Shown: positions 15,749 through 24,741, numbered from the stretch's first letter. The stretch: 64,000 nucleotides of DNA from Rhodoblastus sp963828185 (GCA_963828185.1 CAWHDV010000001.1:62001-126000), one strand, 5' to 3'. A program made the numbers and translations. The notes: a model not told the origin generated them from the sequence alone.

Positions 15749-16443
15749 TCATTTTTCCGCGCGCGCCGCCCAAAGATCCGGGCGGCGGGCCTTGGTCAGC
15801 GCCTCCGCCTGTTCGCGCCGCCAGCGGGCGATCTTCGCATGATCGCCGGAAAGCAGCACGTCCGGGATCGACCGGCCCTCCCAGTCGCGCGGGCGGGTGT
15901 AATGCGGATATTCGAGCAGGCCGCCCTCAAAACTTTCGTCGTCGCCGGATTCGCATTTGCCCATCACGCCGGGCAGAAGCCGCACGCAGGCGTCGAGCAG
16001 GGTCAGGGCGGCGATTTCGCCGCCCGACAGAATATAGTCGCCGATCGAAATCTCGATCAGGTCTGCGCCCTTCGATCACCCTTTCGTCCACGCCCTCGAA
16101 GCGCCCGCAGACAATCGCCAGCCCGGGTCCGGTGGCGAATTCGCGCGCCATTTTCTGGGTCAGAGGTCTTCCGCGCGGGCTCATCAGGAGGCGGGGGCGC
16201 GGGTCGTCCGGGCGCAATCCGGCGTCGAGGCTGGCCGCCAGAACGTCGGCGCGCAAAACCATGCCGGGGCCGCCGCCCGCCGGCGTGTCGTCGACGGCGC
16301 GGTGGCGGCCCCAGACCGTGGTCGCGGATGTCGATCGCCTCGAGCCCCCAGAGACCATTGCCGAGCGCCGTCCCGGACATGGAGGCGCCGAGCGGGCCAG
16401 GAAACATTTCAGGATAGAGGGTGAAGACGCTCGCCGCCCACAT
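15749..16443 (-). CDS. trmD: tRNA (guanosine(37)-N1)-methyltransferase, interrupted by two frame breaks
   Basis: TrmD methylates G37 of tRNAs reading CNN-type codons and prevents frameshifting. The N-terminus MWAASVFTLYPEMFPGPL and the knot region (LAIVCGRFEGVDERVIE, then SIGDYILSGGE) are clear, as is the C-terminal GVMGKCESGDDESF and EYPHYTRP. Two frame changes break it: one extra base in a four-base G run at 16309-16312 and one in a three-base G run at 16068-16070. Removing both gives about 231 residues, the normal length. TrmD is essential in most bacteria, so the breaks are probably errors. It starts 3 nt after rimM. Confidence 0.88.
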
Positions 16444-16446
16444 GGC

Positions 16447-16980
16447 TCAGGCGCCCGGCTTTTTCGACGCGGGATTTTCGGCCTCGATTTCGACCGGCGG
16501 TTCGATGATCACCCTGCCGCCGGCGAAATCGACCTCCGGCGCGACGGCGCGGGTGAAGGGAAAAAGCAGGGTTTCGCCGGCCGGCGGCGCCACTTCCAGA
16601 ATGTCGCCGGCGCCGTAATTGGGCACGGCGACGATGGTCCCGAGCAACACGCCGTCGCGCGTTTCGGCGCGCAGGCCGATCAGGTCGCGGCAATAGAACT
16701 CGTCCTCGTCGGGGGCGGGAAGTTTTTCGCGGGAGATGTATAGTTTGGCATTGGTGAGCTTTTGCGCGGCGTCGCGATCCGCCACGCCCTTGACCCGCAC
16801 GACGAGCAGGTCGTCCTTGAGCAGGCGGGCGGCGGTGAGCGTGAATTCTCGGCCCGTGGGATCCCTGAGCGTCCCGTAATCGGCGATGCTCATCGGGTCC
16901 TGGGTGTAGGATTTGAGCCGGATTTCGCCGCGCACGCCATGCGGCGCGCCAAAAACCCCGACCAGAACCTCGTCTTCCAT
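16447..16980 (-). CDS. rimM: Ribosome maturation factor RimM
   Basis: A 177-residue 16S processing factor that binds ribosomal protein S19 during 30S head assembly. The N-terminal RimM domain begins VLVGVFGAPHGVRGEIRLKSYT, and a C-terminal PRC barrel contains FYCRDLIGLRAET. I chose MEDEVLVG because GGGGGCGG lies directly upstream; the longer in-frame version adds 17 residues not found in the family. Order rpsP-rimM-trmD is the conserved operon. Confidence 0.93.
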   Translation of the reverse strand: MEDEVLVGVFGAPHGVRGEIRLKSYTQDPMSIADYGTLRDPTGREFTLTAARLLKDDLLVVRVKGVADRDAAQKLTNAKLYISREKLPAPDEDEFYCRDLIGLRAETRDGVLLGTIVAVPNYGAGDILEVAPPAGETLLFPFTRAVAPEVDFAGGRVIIEPPVEIEAENPASKKPGA

Positions 16981-17065
16981 CGCCGCCCCCAAAACCAAAA
17001 AGGCGCCGCCGATCAAGACAGCGGCGCCCATGCGAACGTCCTTTGCGAACGTCTTGCGAAAAGGA

Positions 17066-17425
17066 TCATTCCGCCGCGGCAGCGGCCTTTTCGGCGGCGG
17101 CGGCCGCGGCGGCGGCGCGTTCCTGCGCCTTCTTCTTCGGCTGCGCCTTTTCAGGATTGTTGCGCGCTTCGCGCTTCATCGCGCCGACGCCGTCGAGCAG
17201 GCGGGCGACGCGGTCGGTCGGCTGCGCGCCCTTGGTCAGCCATTCCTTGGCCTTTTCCACGTCGAGGACGAGGCGGGTGGCCGAATCCTTCGGCGCCAGC
17301 GGATCGAAAGTGCCGAGCTTTTCAATGAAGCGGCCGTCGCGCGGCGAACGGGCGTCGGCGACGACCACGCGGTAGAACGGGCGCTTCTTGGCGCCGCCGC
17401 GCGACAGGCAAATCTTGAGAGACAT
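17066..17425 (-). CDS. rpsP: 30S ribosomal protein S16
   Basis: A 119-residue S16. The conserved N-terminus MSLKICLSRGGAKKRPFYRV is followed by GRFIEKLGTFDPL. A Lys/Ala-rich tail after residue 85 makes it longer than the roughly 80-residue E. coli protein; such tails are normal in alphaproteobacteria. GGAAGAAG precedes the ATG. It is followed by rimM and preceded by ffh on the same strand, 130 nt upstream. Confidence 0.97.
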   Translation of the reverse strand: MSLKICLSRGGAKKRPFYRVVVADARSPRDGRFIEKLGTFDPLAPKDSATRLVLDVEKAKEWLTKGAQPTDRVARLLDGVGAMKREARNNPEKAQPKKKAQERAAAAAAAAEKAAAAAE

Positions 17426-17557
17426 GTCTTCTTCCTTGTGTTGTCCCTTGCGGGAGCGTTTTGCGCCGAGGGGCGGGCAGTGCTTTTGCGAAAAAACGGC
17501 CGGCCCCTCTTCCGGCTGTCCCAAACCCCGCCGCGAAAAACGGCGGAGCGAATAAGC

Positions 17558-19171
17558 TCATTTCTTCTTGCCGAACGGATTGAGGCCCGACAGGCCCGGC
17601 AACCCGCCGCCGAGGCCGGGCAAGCCGCCGGGCTTGCCGCCGCCAAGTCCCGGAAGCCCGCCTGGGCCGGACAGGCCCGGCTTGCTGATTGGGCCGGGCA
17701 GGCCCGGCTTGGGCGGAAAGGCGCCCGAAGGCGGCGTTTGCGGAATGCCCGCGCCCATGCCGGCGCCGCCGCCGAATTTCTTCTGCAATTCGGCGATTTC
17801 CTCAGGGCTCGGCTGCGGCATGCCGCCGCCAAGCCCGAACATCTGCGCCATCTGGGCCATCGGCCCGCGCTTGGCGCCGCCCATCGCCTTCATCATGTCG
17901 GCCGTTTGCCGATGCTGCTTGAGCAGGCGGTTGACCTCCTCGACCTTGGTCCCCGATCCGGCGGCGATGCGTTTTTTGCGCGACGCCTTGAGCACGTCCG
18001 GGTTGCGCCGCTCCTCCGCCGTCATCGACAGGATGATCGCGCGCTGGCGCTTGATCATGTTGTTGTCGATCTTGGCGGCGGCCATCTGCTCCTTGATCTT
18101 GCCCATGCCGGGCAGCAGGCCCATGATGCCGCCGAGCCCGCCCATGGTCTCGACCTGCGCGAGCTGGTCCGCCATGTCCTGCAGGTCGAACTTGCCCTTG
18201 CGCATCTTGTCGGCGATGCGCATGGCCTTTTCGGCGTCGATGGTCTCCGCCGCCTTCTCGACCAGCGCGACAATGTCGCCCATGCCGAGAATGCGGTTGG
18301 CGATGCGCTGCGGATGAAAATCATCCAGCGCGTCCATCTTTTCGCCGGTGCCGATCAGCTTGATCGGCTTGCCGGTGACGGCGCGCATGGACAGCGCCGC
18401 GCCGCCGCGCCCGTCGCCGTCGACGCGGGTCAGGACGATGCCGGTGATGCCGACGCGATCGTCGAAGCTTTTCGCCAGATTGACCGCGTCCTGGCCGGTC
18501 AGGGCGTCGGCGACCAGCAGGATTTCATGCGGCTTGGCGGCGGCCTTGATCTCGGCCATCTCCGCCATCAGCGGCTCGTCGATATGGGTGCGGCCCGCCG
18601 TGTCGAACAGCACCACGTCGTAGCCTTGCAGGCGCGCCGCCTCTTCGGCGCGACGGGCGATCTGCACCGGCGTCTGGCCGGCGACGATCGGCAGGGTGTC
18701 GACGCCGACCTGGCGGCCGAGAACGGCAAGCTGCTCCTGCGCCGCCGGACGCTTGACGTCGAGCGAGGCCATCAGCACGCGCTTGTTGAAACGGTCCTTG
18801 AGGCGCTTGGCGATCTTGGCCGAGGTCGTGGTCTTGCCCGCGCCTTGCAGGCCGACCATCATGATCGCCACCGGCGGGGCGGCGTTGAGGTCGATCGGCT
18901 CGGCGTCCGAGCCCAGCGTCTCGATCAGCACGTCATTGACGATCTTCACGACCATCTGGCCGGGCTTGATCGATTTCAGCACTTCCGCGCCGACGGCGCG
19001 GGCGCGCGCCTTGTCGACGAAGGAGCGCACCACGTCGAGCGCCACATCCGCCTCCAGAAGGGCGCGGCGCACTTCGCGCATGGCGACGCCGACGTCCTCC
19101 TCCGAGAGGGCGCCACGCCGCGTCAGGCCGTCGAATATGCCGGAGAGCTTTTCGGAAAGGCCCTCGAACAT
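17558..19171 (-). CDS. ffh: Signal recognition particle protein Ffh (SRP54)
   Basis: A 537-residue GTPase that binds signal sequences and 4.5S RNA and delivers ribosomes to FtsY. The N and G domains contain GLQGAGKTTTSAKIAK (G1), DTAGRTHIDE (G3) and TRVDGDGRGGAA; the M domain carries Met-rich helices and GSGTKVEEVNRLLKQH. After about residue 450 there is a long Gly/Pro/Leu-rich tail with repeated GLPGLGG words, longer than in E. coli. GGAAAAAAAA precedes the ATG. Its leader holds the 100-bp tandem repeat described separately. Confidence 0.97.
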   Translation of the reverse strand: MFEGLSEKLSGIFDGLTRRGALSEEDVGVAMREVRRALLEADVALDVVRSFVDKARARAVGAEVLKSIKPGQMVVKIVNDVLIETLGSDAEPIDLNAAPPVAIMMVGLQGAGKTTTSAKIAKRLKDRFNKRVLMASLDVKRPAAQEQLAVLGRQVGVDTLPIVAGQTPVQIARRAEEAARLQGYDVVLFDTAGRTHIDEPLMAEMAEIKAAAKPHEILLVADALTGQDAVNLAKSFDDRVGITGIVLTRVDGDGRGGAALSMRAVTGKPIKLIGTGEKMDALDDFHPQRIANRILGMGDIVALVEKAAETIDAEKAMRIADKMRKGKFDLQDMADQLAQVETMGGLGGIMGLLPGMGKIKEQMAAAKIDNNMIKRQRAIILSMTAEERRNPDVLKASRKKRIAAGSGTKVEEVNRLLKQHRQTADMMKAMGGAKRGPMAQMAQMFGLGGGMPQPSPEEIAELQKKFGGGAGMGAGIPQTPPSGAFPPKPGLPGPISKPGLSGPGGLPGLGGGKPGGLPGLGGGLPGLSGLNPFGKKK

Positions 19172-19180
19172 TTTTTTTCC

Positions 19181-19573
19181 TTTCGTGCGCCGACTGCGTC
19201 CGCGGTCGTCTGACCCCTCGCATCAGCTCGGCGTCGCGTTCGCTCCTAGCCCATCCCCAAAGGGACGGGCAGGATTTTCTTTGTGTGCGCCGACCGCGTC
19301 CGCGGTCGTCTGACCCCTCGCATCAGCTCGGCGTCGCGTTCGCTCCTAGCCCATCCCCAAAGGGACGGGCAGGATTTTCTTTGTGTGCGCCGACCGCGTC
19401 CGCAGTCGTCTGACCCCTCGCATCAGCTCGGCGTCGCGTTCGCTCCTGGCCCATCCCCAAAGGGACGGGCAGGATTTTCTTTGTGTGCGCCGACCGCGTC
19501 CGCGGTCGTCTGACCCCTCGCATCAGCTCGGCGTCGCATTCGCTCCTGGCCCGTCCCGAAAGGGACGGGCAGG
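19181..19573. repeat. Four tandem copies of a 100-bp leader element upstream of ffh
   Basis: Units start at 19181, 19281, 19381 and 19481, each 100 bp (the last about 93), nearly identical. Each unit contains the inverted repeat GACCGC / GCGGTC, the word CCTCGCATCAGCTCGGC, and a hairpin. In the unit farthest from ffh the hairpin (19550-19569) is perfect: CCCGTCCC-GAAA-GGGACGGG. In the other three an A replaces G and makes an A-C mismatch. A period of 100 rotates the reading frame, so the array is not coding. A diverged single copy lies before gpmA (47184-47279) in the same orientation relative to its gene. The rest of the spacer up to 19761 shows nothing recognisable. Confidence 0.92.
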
Positions 19574-19761
19574 CGACCCTTCGCCAGCTGCGCGCGGCCT
19601 CGCGCAAGCGACGTTTCAAAGCAAAACGCGCCCGGGGGCGCATCGCGCTGCCGGGCGTTGGCCTCCCGCATCCGGCGCGGGTCGGCGTTCGCAAAAATTC
19701 GTCTCTTACGAGAAGAACGCGCTTTTAGACCTCGCAAGGCTTCATGTCAATTTCCGCCTCC

Positions 19762-20157
19762 TCAATCGCCGATCGCAATGCGCAAGACTACGTCGATGAA
19801 GGCGCCAAGAAACAGCGCCGCCGCGGCCAGCGCCTGCACGGTAAAGCCCAGGCCGCGCTTTTCCGGCGCCTCCTCGTAGCCGCGCTTGTAGACATAGCGC
19901 CCCAGGATCCAGATCAGGCCGATCAGGGCGGCGCCGATGTCGGAGACATAAAAGCCGAAAAGCCAGAGACAGGGCAGGAAAATGACCATCCATTCGAGCG
20001 TGTTCATCTGCACGCGATAAAGACGCTCGAATGCCGGATCGCCGGTCGTCGCCGGCGCCGCAATTCTGTATCTTGCCCGCCCGCGGGCGACAGAAACACC
20101 GAGCCAGGCATAAAAAAGCACGGAAGCCAAAGTGACGAGCGCGGTATAATAAAGCAT
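19762..20157 (-). CDS. MAPEG family membrane protein
   Basis: A 131-residue protein with four transmembrane helices. The MAPEG hallmark RVQMNTLEWMVIFLPCLWLFG sits near residue 48, and YKRGYEEAPEKRGLGF follows the third helix. The family includes microsomal glutathione transferases; bacterial members are poorly characterised. It is a single gene, divergent from fadD, with AT-richer spacer on its 5' side. Confidence 0.88.
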   Translation of the reverse strand: MLYYTALVTLASVLFYAWLGVSVARGRARYRIAAPATTGDPAFERLYRVQMNTLEWMVIFLPCLWLFGFYVSDIGAALIGLIWILGRYVYKRGYEEAPEKRGLGFTVQALAAAALFLGAFIDVVLRIAIGD

Positions 20158-20284
20158 GGCGACTCCCTCGCGATTGGCGATTGCGGCGAACCAAGTCTGC
20201 CCCGGATCGTTGACTTGAGCTAAGGCTTCGCGCCGAGCCGCGGCGCGGTCAAGCGGATTGGCCTTGTCAAGCGGCGATATTTTA

Positions 20285-20315
20285 GTTGATACTTAAACCA
20301 ATAAGGCCCGGATAA
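20285..20315 (+). promoter_or_regulatory. Possible promoter of fadD
   Basis: TTGATA (20285-20290) and GATAAT (20310-20315) resemble -35 and -10 boxes, with a rather long 19-nt spacer, 32 nt before the fadD ATG. The surrounding 40 bases are much AT-richer than the genome. The call rests on sequence likeness only. Confidence 0.3.
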
Positions 20316-20347
20316 TAGGCCAACGAGCTGAAGAGCGAGGGGAAACA

Positions 20348-22039
20348 ATGCAGGCGTCCGAGGAGCTTTTGGCGGCGCGGCCGTGGATTGCGCATTATCC
20401 GGCGGGCGTGCCGGCGGAAATCGAGCCGCAGGACCAGGCGACGCTGGTCGATCTCTGGCGCCACAGCCGCGAGGCCTATGGTCCGCGCGTGGCGCTGGAG
20501 AGCTTTGGCGCGCGCCTGACCTATGCCGAATTGGGAGCGGCGGCCGATCGCGTCGCCGCGTGGCTGCAAGCCAATGGTTTCGCCAAGGGCGACAGGGCTG
20601 CGATCATGGCCCCCAACGTCATGGCCTATCCCGCCGTCATGCTCGGCATCCTCCAGGCGGGCGGCGTGGTGGTCAACATCAACCCGCTTTATACGCCGCG
20701 CGAGCTTGAATTCCAGATCGTCGATTCGCGGCCGCGCTTCCTGTTCGTGCTGGAGAACTTCGCCGCCACCGTCGCCGCCGTGCATCAAAGGCTGGAGCTC
20801 GACCGGATCATTCTGGTGGCGCCCGGCGACCTTCTCGGGGCCAAGGGCCTGCTCGTCAATTTCGTCTCGCGCCACGTCAAGAAGGCGGCTCCGAAGGCCG
20901 ATCTGCCCAACGCCATCCGCTTCGCGGCGCTGTTGCGGCAGGCGAAAGGCCTGAAACCGCATCCGGTGGCCGTCACCGGCGAAGACATGGCGGTGCTGCA
21001 ATATACGGGAGGCACCACCGGCTCGGCCAAGGGCGCCGTCTTGCTGCATCGCAACATCGCGGCCAATGTCGAGCAGAGCGCCATCTGGTTCGGCCCGGCG
21101 ATTCCGAAGGATCGGCCGACGGTCATGGTCACCGCCCTGCCGCTCTATCATATTTTCGCGCTGACCGTCTGTTTCTGGTTCCAGGTGCGCATCGGCGGGG
21201 CCTGCCTGCTGATCGCCAATCCGCGCGATCTCGATGGCTTCGTCAAGACCCTGCAAAATAACCGCTTCAACTCCATCGCCGGCGTCAATACGCTTTACAA
21301 CGCCCTGGTCGACCATCCCGGCCTGAAGCAGGTCGATTTTCACGCCGTCAATTTTTGCGTCGCCGGCGGCATGAGCATGCAGGCGGCGGTGGCGCGCAAA
21401 TGGCGGCAGCGGACCGGCAAGGCGATCATCGAAGGCTATGGCCTTTCCGAAACCTCGCCGGTGCTCTGCGGCAATCGCTCCGATCTCGCCGAATTCAGCG
21501 GCACGGTCGGCTATCCCGTGCCCTCCACCGACATTTCGATCCGCGATGCGTCGGGCGTTGCGGTTCCGATGGGCGAGCCGGGCGAAATCTGCGCGCGCGG
21601 GCCGCAGGTCATGGCCGGTTACTGGGACCGGCCGATGGCGACCGAGGCGGCGATGACCAAGGACGGCTATTTCCGCACCGGCGACGCCGGGGTGATGCTG
21701 CCCGACGGGCAGATCAAGATCGTCGATCGCCTCAAGGACATGATCATCGTGTCCGGCTTCAAGGTCTATCCCAACGAGATCGAGGAAGTCCTGGTCGAGC
21801 ATCCGAAAGTGAAAGAGGCGGCGGTGATCGGCAAGGCATACGATGCGACCGGCGAGGAAGTCATCGCCGTGGTCGTGCCGCGCGAGCCGAGCCTGACCGA
21901 GGACGAATTGCGCGCCTTCTGCCGCGAAAGGCTGACAGGCTACAAGATGCCGCGCGAATTCCTGTTTCGCGAGGAATTGCCGAAATCCAACGTCGGCAAG
22001 GTTCTGCGCCGCAACCTGAAGGATAGTCTTTCCTCTTGA
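20348..22039 (+). CDS. fadD: Long-chain fatty acid--CoA ligase
   Basis: A 563-residue adenylate-forming enzyme that activates fatty acids to acyl-CoA through an acyl-AMP. The AMP-binding motif YTGGTTGSAKGA is near residue 219, YGLSETSP near residue 363, and the hinge region VDRLKDMIIVSGFKVYPNEIEE near residue 460; the catalytic Lys lies in PKSNVGKVLRR close to the C-terminus. GAGGGGAAACA precedes the ATG. The stop overlaps the next gene's TTG start (TTGA). Confidence 0.94.
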   Translation: MQASEELLAARPWIAHYPAGVPAEIEPQDQATLVDLWRHSREAYGPRVALESFGARLTYAELGAAADRVAAWLQANGFAKGDRAAIMAPNVMAYPAVMLGILQAGGVVVNINPLYTPRELEFQIVDSRPRFLFVLENFAATVAAVHQRLELDRIILVAPGDLLGAKGLLVNFVSRHVKKAAPKADLPNAIRFAALLRQAKGLKPHPVAVTGEDMAVLQYTGGTTGSAKGAVLLHRNIAANVEQSAIWFGPAIPKDRPTVMVTALPLYHIFALTVCFWFQVRIGGACLLIANPRDLDGFVKTLQNNRFNSIAGVNTLYNALVDHPGLKQVDFHAVNFCVAGGMSMQAAVARKWRQRTGKAIIEGYGLSETSPVLCGNRSDLAEFSGTVGYPVPSTDISIRDASGVAVPMGEPGEICARGPQVMAGYWDRPMATEAAMTKDGYFRTGDAGVMLPDGQIKIVDRLKDMIIVSGFKVYPNEIEEVLVEHPKVKEAAVIGKAYDATGEEVIAVVVPREPSLTEDELRAFCRERLTGYKMPREFLFREELPKSNVGKVLRRNLKDSLSS

Positions 22040-22695
22040 AGCCGATCCTTGACCGGGCGGCCTTCATCCGCGCCCAGACGCGGCTCTTGCCGACCCCGCA
22101 CGCGCCGGAAATCTCGCTGCACCTCGCCGACGAGGCGACCGAGCTCTGGCAGAAGACCGAGGACGAGCTTGGCGAGATCGGCCTGCCGCCGCCGTTCTGG
22201 GCTTTCGCCTGGGCGGGAGGACAGGCGCTGGCGCGCTATATCCTCGACCATCCGGAGCTTGTCGCCGGCCGGCGGGTGCTGGATTTCGCCTCGGGCTCCG
22301 GCCTTGTCGCCATCGCCGCGGCAAAAGCGGGCGCTTTGGACGTCGAAGCTTGCGACATCGACGATTTCTCCCTTGCCGCGATCGAGCTCAACGCCTTGGC
22401 CAACGGCGTCAGGCTGAAGCCCGTCGCAAAAAGCCTGGTCGGCAAAGACGAGGGCTGGGACGTCGTGCTGGCCGGCGACGTCTGCTACGAGCGCGACATG
22501 GCGCAGGCCGTCACCGACTGGCTGGAGTTATTGGCGCGACGCGGCGCGCTGGTGCTGATCGGCGATCCGGGCCGCGCCTATCTGGCGCGGGAAAGGCTGA
22601 AATCGCTCGCCGAATACCGCGTGCCCGTCACCCGCGCGCTCGAGGACTGCGAGATCAAGAAAAGCCAAGTCTGGAGGTTCAAGTCTGAGCCTTAG
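22036..22695 (+). CDS. Protein lysine methyltransferase, ETF-beta methyltransferase-like (METTL20 type)
   Basis: A 219-residue class I methyltransferase. Motif I is VLDFASGSGLVAIAAAKAG, the acidic post-I residue is in EACDIDDF, and motif II is WDVVLAGDVCYE. The N-terminal LPPPFWAFAWAGGQALARYILD segment is characteristic of METTL20/METTL16-related enzymes, whose alphaproteobacterial members methylate lysines of the electron-transfer flavoprotein beta subunit. The TTG start overlaps the fadD stop; coupling with fatty-acid activation fits an ETF-linked role in beta-oxidation. The substrate is inferred. Confidence 0.72.
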   Translation: MKPILDRAAFIRAQTRLLPTPHAPEISLHLADEATELWQKTEDELGEIGLPPPFWAFAWAGGQALARYILDHPELVAGRRVLDFASGSGLVAIAAAKAGALDVEACDIDDFSLAAIELNALANGVRLKPVAKSLVGKDEGWDVVLAGDVCYERDMAQAVTDWLELLARRGALVLIGDPGRAYLARERLKSLAEYRVPVTRALEDCEIKKSQVWRFKSEP

Positions 22696-23723
22696 ACCAG
22701 CGCCTCTTTCAGATCGAGCGTCGCCTTGACGCCCACGTCGTCATAATGCGCGTCGAGGAATTTTTGCGCGGCGTTGCGGCCGATCTCGCGCAACTTCTGA
22801 AAGAAATCGTAATCCGACCGCATCTTGCTGGCCGCGCCGAATTTGTTCAGTTCGTCCTGCGCCTCGATCACGTGCAGGCGGATGCTTTTGTAGCGCGTGC
22901 CTTTCAACCGTCCGTCGGCGATCAGCCGCCCGACGAAATCGATGGCGCGGAATTCCTGCAATAGCGGCGCATTGAAGGTGATCTCGTCGATCCGCCCCAT
23001 GATTTCCGGGACGGTGTCGGGCGCGCCCTTGCGCTCGATCGGATTGATCTGGATGAGGATGATGTCGGCGGTTTCCGTTTCGTAGAAGAAGGGAAACAGC
23101 ACCGGATTTCCCATGTAGCCGCCGTCCCAATAGGGAACGCCGTCGATCTCCACGGCGCGGAAAATCGTCGGCAGGCAGGCGGAGGCCATCACCATCTCGC
23201 AGGTCAACTCCGGCCGGTTGAACACCCGCACCTTGCCCGTCTCGACATTGGTCGCGGCGATGAAAAGCTTCAGGTGATCGCTGGCGCGCAGGGCGGCGAA
23301 ATCCACCTGCGCGGCCAGCACGTCGCGCAAGGGGTTGATGTCGAGCGGATTGAACTCCGCCGGCGACAGCATGTTCGCCGTCTGCTGGAACAAAGCGGCG
23401 GCGGGCGTGCCGTTCCAGAAATTCAGCAGGCCCTCCACGACGTCGCGCTCCGCGCCAGGCAAGGCGCCGTCGAAACTGGCGGCGCGCCAGAATTTCGCGA
23501 GCTGGTCGCGCGCTCCCTGCGCGCCGCCCTTGCGCATGCCTTCGGCGAGGCTGACCGCATTCATCGCCCCAGCGCTCGTGCCGGAAAGACCGTCGAAGAT
23601 GAGGCGGTTGTCCTCGAGCAGCCGGTCCAGCACGCCCCAGGTGAAGGCGCCATGCGCGCCGCCCCCCTGCAACGCCAGATTGACCATTTTCTGCGCAGGA
23701 GCAGGTTTCGTGCGGGCCGTCAT
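22692..23723 (-). CDS. Patatin-like phospholipase family protein
   Basis: A 343-residue Ser/Asp-dyad acyl hydrolase. The oxyanion motif LQGGGAHGAF (residues 18-27), the nucleophile elbow GTSAG with Ser50, and the Asp motif DGGYMGNP near residue 217 are all present. The start MTARTKPAPAQ is taken at 23723. It lies 14 nt after bdhA on the same strand; this pairing is common near polyhydroxybutyrate metabolism, where some patatins are associated with PHB granules or lipid turnover. It ends 4 nt inside the convergent methyltransferase gene. Confidence 0.9.
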   Translation of the reverse strand: MTARTKPAPAQKMVNLALQGGGAHGAFTWGVLDRLLEDNRLIFDGLSGTSAGAMNAVSLAEGMRKGGAQGARDQLAKFWRAASFDGALPGAERDVVEGLLNFWNGTPAAALFQQTANMLSPAEFNPLDINPLRDVLAAQVDFAALRASDHLKLFIAATNVETGKVRVFNRPELTCEMVMASACLPTIFRAVEIDGVPYWDGGYMGNPVLFPFFYETETADIILIQINPIERKGAPDTVPEIMGRIDEITFNAPLLQEFRAIDFVGRLIADGRLKGTRYKSIRLHVIEAQDELNKFGAASKMRSDYDFFQKLREIGRNAAQKFLDAHYDDVGVKATLDLKEALV

Positions 23724-23737
23724 GGCGTTCCCTTCGG

Positions 23738-24523
23738 TCAGGCGGCGGTCCAGCCGCCATCCATAGAAATATTGGCGCCGGTGATTTGCGCGGCGGCGTC
23801 CGACGCCAGGAAGACCGCGAGCGCCGCGACCTGGTCCACGGTGACGAATTGCTTGGTCGGCTGCGCCGCGAGCAGGACGTCGTTCATCACCTGCTCCTTG
23901 GTCATGTTGCGCGCCTTCATCGTATCGGGAATCTGCTTTTCGACCAGCGGCGTCCAGACATAGCCGGGCGAGATGCAATTGGCGGTGACGCCGAAAGTGG
24001 CCAACTCCAGCGCCACGGTCTTGGTCAGGCCGGCGAGGCCGTGCTTGGCGGTGACATAGGCCGACTTGAACGGCGAGGCGACCAGCGAATGGGCCGAGGC
24101 GGTGTTGATGATGCGGCCCCATTTGCGCGCCTTCATGCCGGGAACGGCGGCGCGGATGGTGTGAAAGGCGGAGGAAAGGTTGATGGCGATGATCTGGTCC
24201 CATTTCTCCACCGGAAAATCCTCGACCGGCGAAACGAACTGGATGCCGGCGTTGTTGACCAGCACATCGACCGAACCGAAGGTTTTTTCCGCATGGGCGA
24301 TCATGGCGGCAATTTCCGCCGGCTTGGACATGTCGGCGGCGTCATAGGCGGCCTTGACGCCGAAATCCTTTTCGATGGCGGCCCGCTCGACCTCGATGGC
24401 GGCGGCGTCGCCGAAACCGTTGATCATGACATTGCAGCCTTCCTTGGCGAAGGCGCGGGCATAGGCGAGGCCGATCCCCGAGGTCGAGCCGGTGACGACG
24501 GCGGTTTTGGCGGCAAGCGACAT
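23738..24523 (-). CDS. bdhA: 3-hydroxybutyrate dehydrogenase (short-chain dehydrogenase)
   Basis: A 261-residue SDR enzyme oxidising (R)-3-hydroxybutyrate to acetoacetate with NAD, the step that follows PHB depolymerisation. The cofactor motif TGSTSGIG is at residues 10-17, NNAG is in VLVNNAGIQF, the catalytic Ser is in SAHSLV, and the YxxxK motif is YVTAKHG. It is the first gene of the pair with the patatin. The start MSLAAKTAVVTG is preferred over an upstream ATG six bases earlier. Confidence 0.9.
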   Translation of the reverse strand: MSLAAKTAVVTGSTSGIGLAYARAFAKEGCNVMINGFGDAAAIEVERAAIEKDFGVKAAYDAADMSKPAEIAAMIAHAEKTFGSVDVLVNNAGIQFVSPVEDFPVEKWDQIIAINLSSAFHTIRAAVPGMKARKWGRIINTASAHSLVASPFKSAYVTAKHGLAGLTKTVALELATFGVTANCISPGYVWTPLVEKQIPDTMKARNMTKEQVMNDVLLAAQPTKQFVTVDQVAALAVFLASDAAAQITGANISMDGGWTAA

Positions 24524-24741
24524 GATCATCTCCTGTTGGGGGCGAGTGGGCGAGCTTTGGCGAGACTATAAGGCGCGCGGAAATTTTTGCAGCCGCGAAT
24601 TGGATGACTTTCGGCTGAGAGCCAAATGTGAAGGCTAAACGCCCTGACGACGATTTGGCGCCGCAGCGCGGCGCCAAAATTCGCCTCGGCGCGTTTCTCT
24701 GGTATAGAAAGCCAATTCCGCCTGAAAATGGGTTCCGCCCG

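Noticed and set aside
19181..19573. CRISPR array or repetitive protein gene
   Set aside because: The units are contiguous 100-bp tandem repeats without spacers, and the period of 100 shifts the reading frame each unit.
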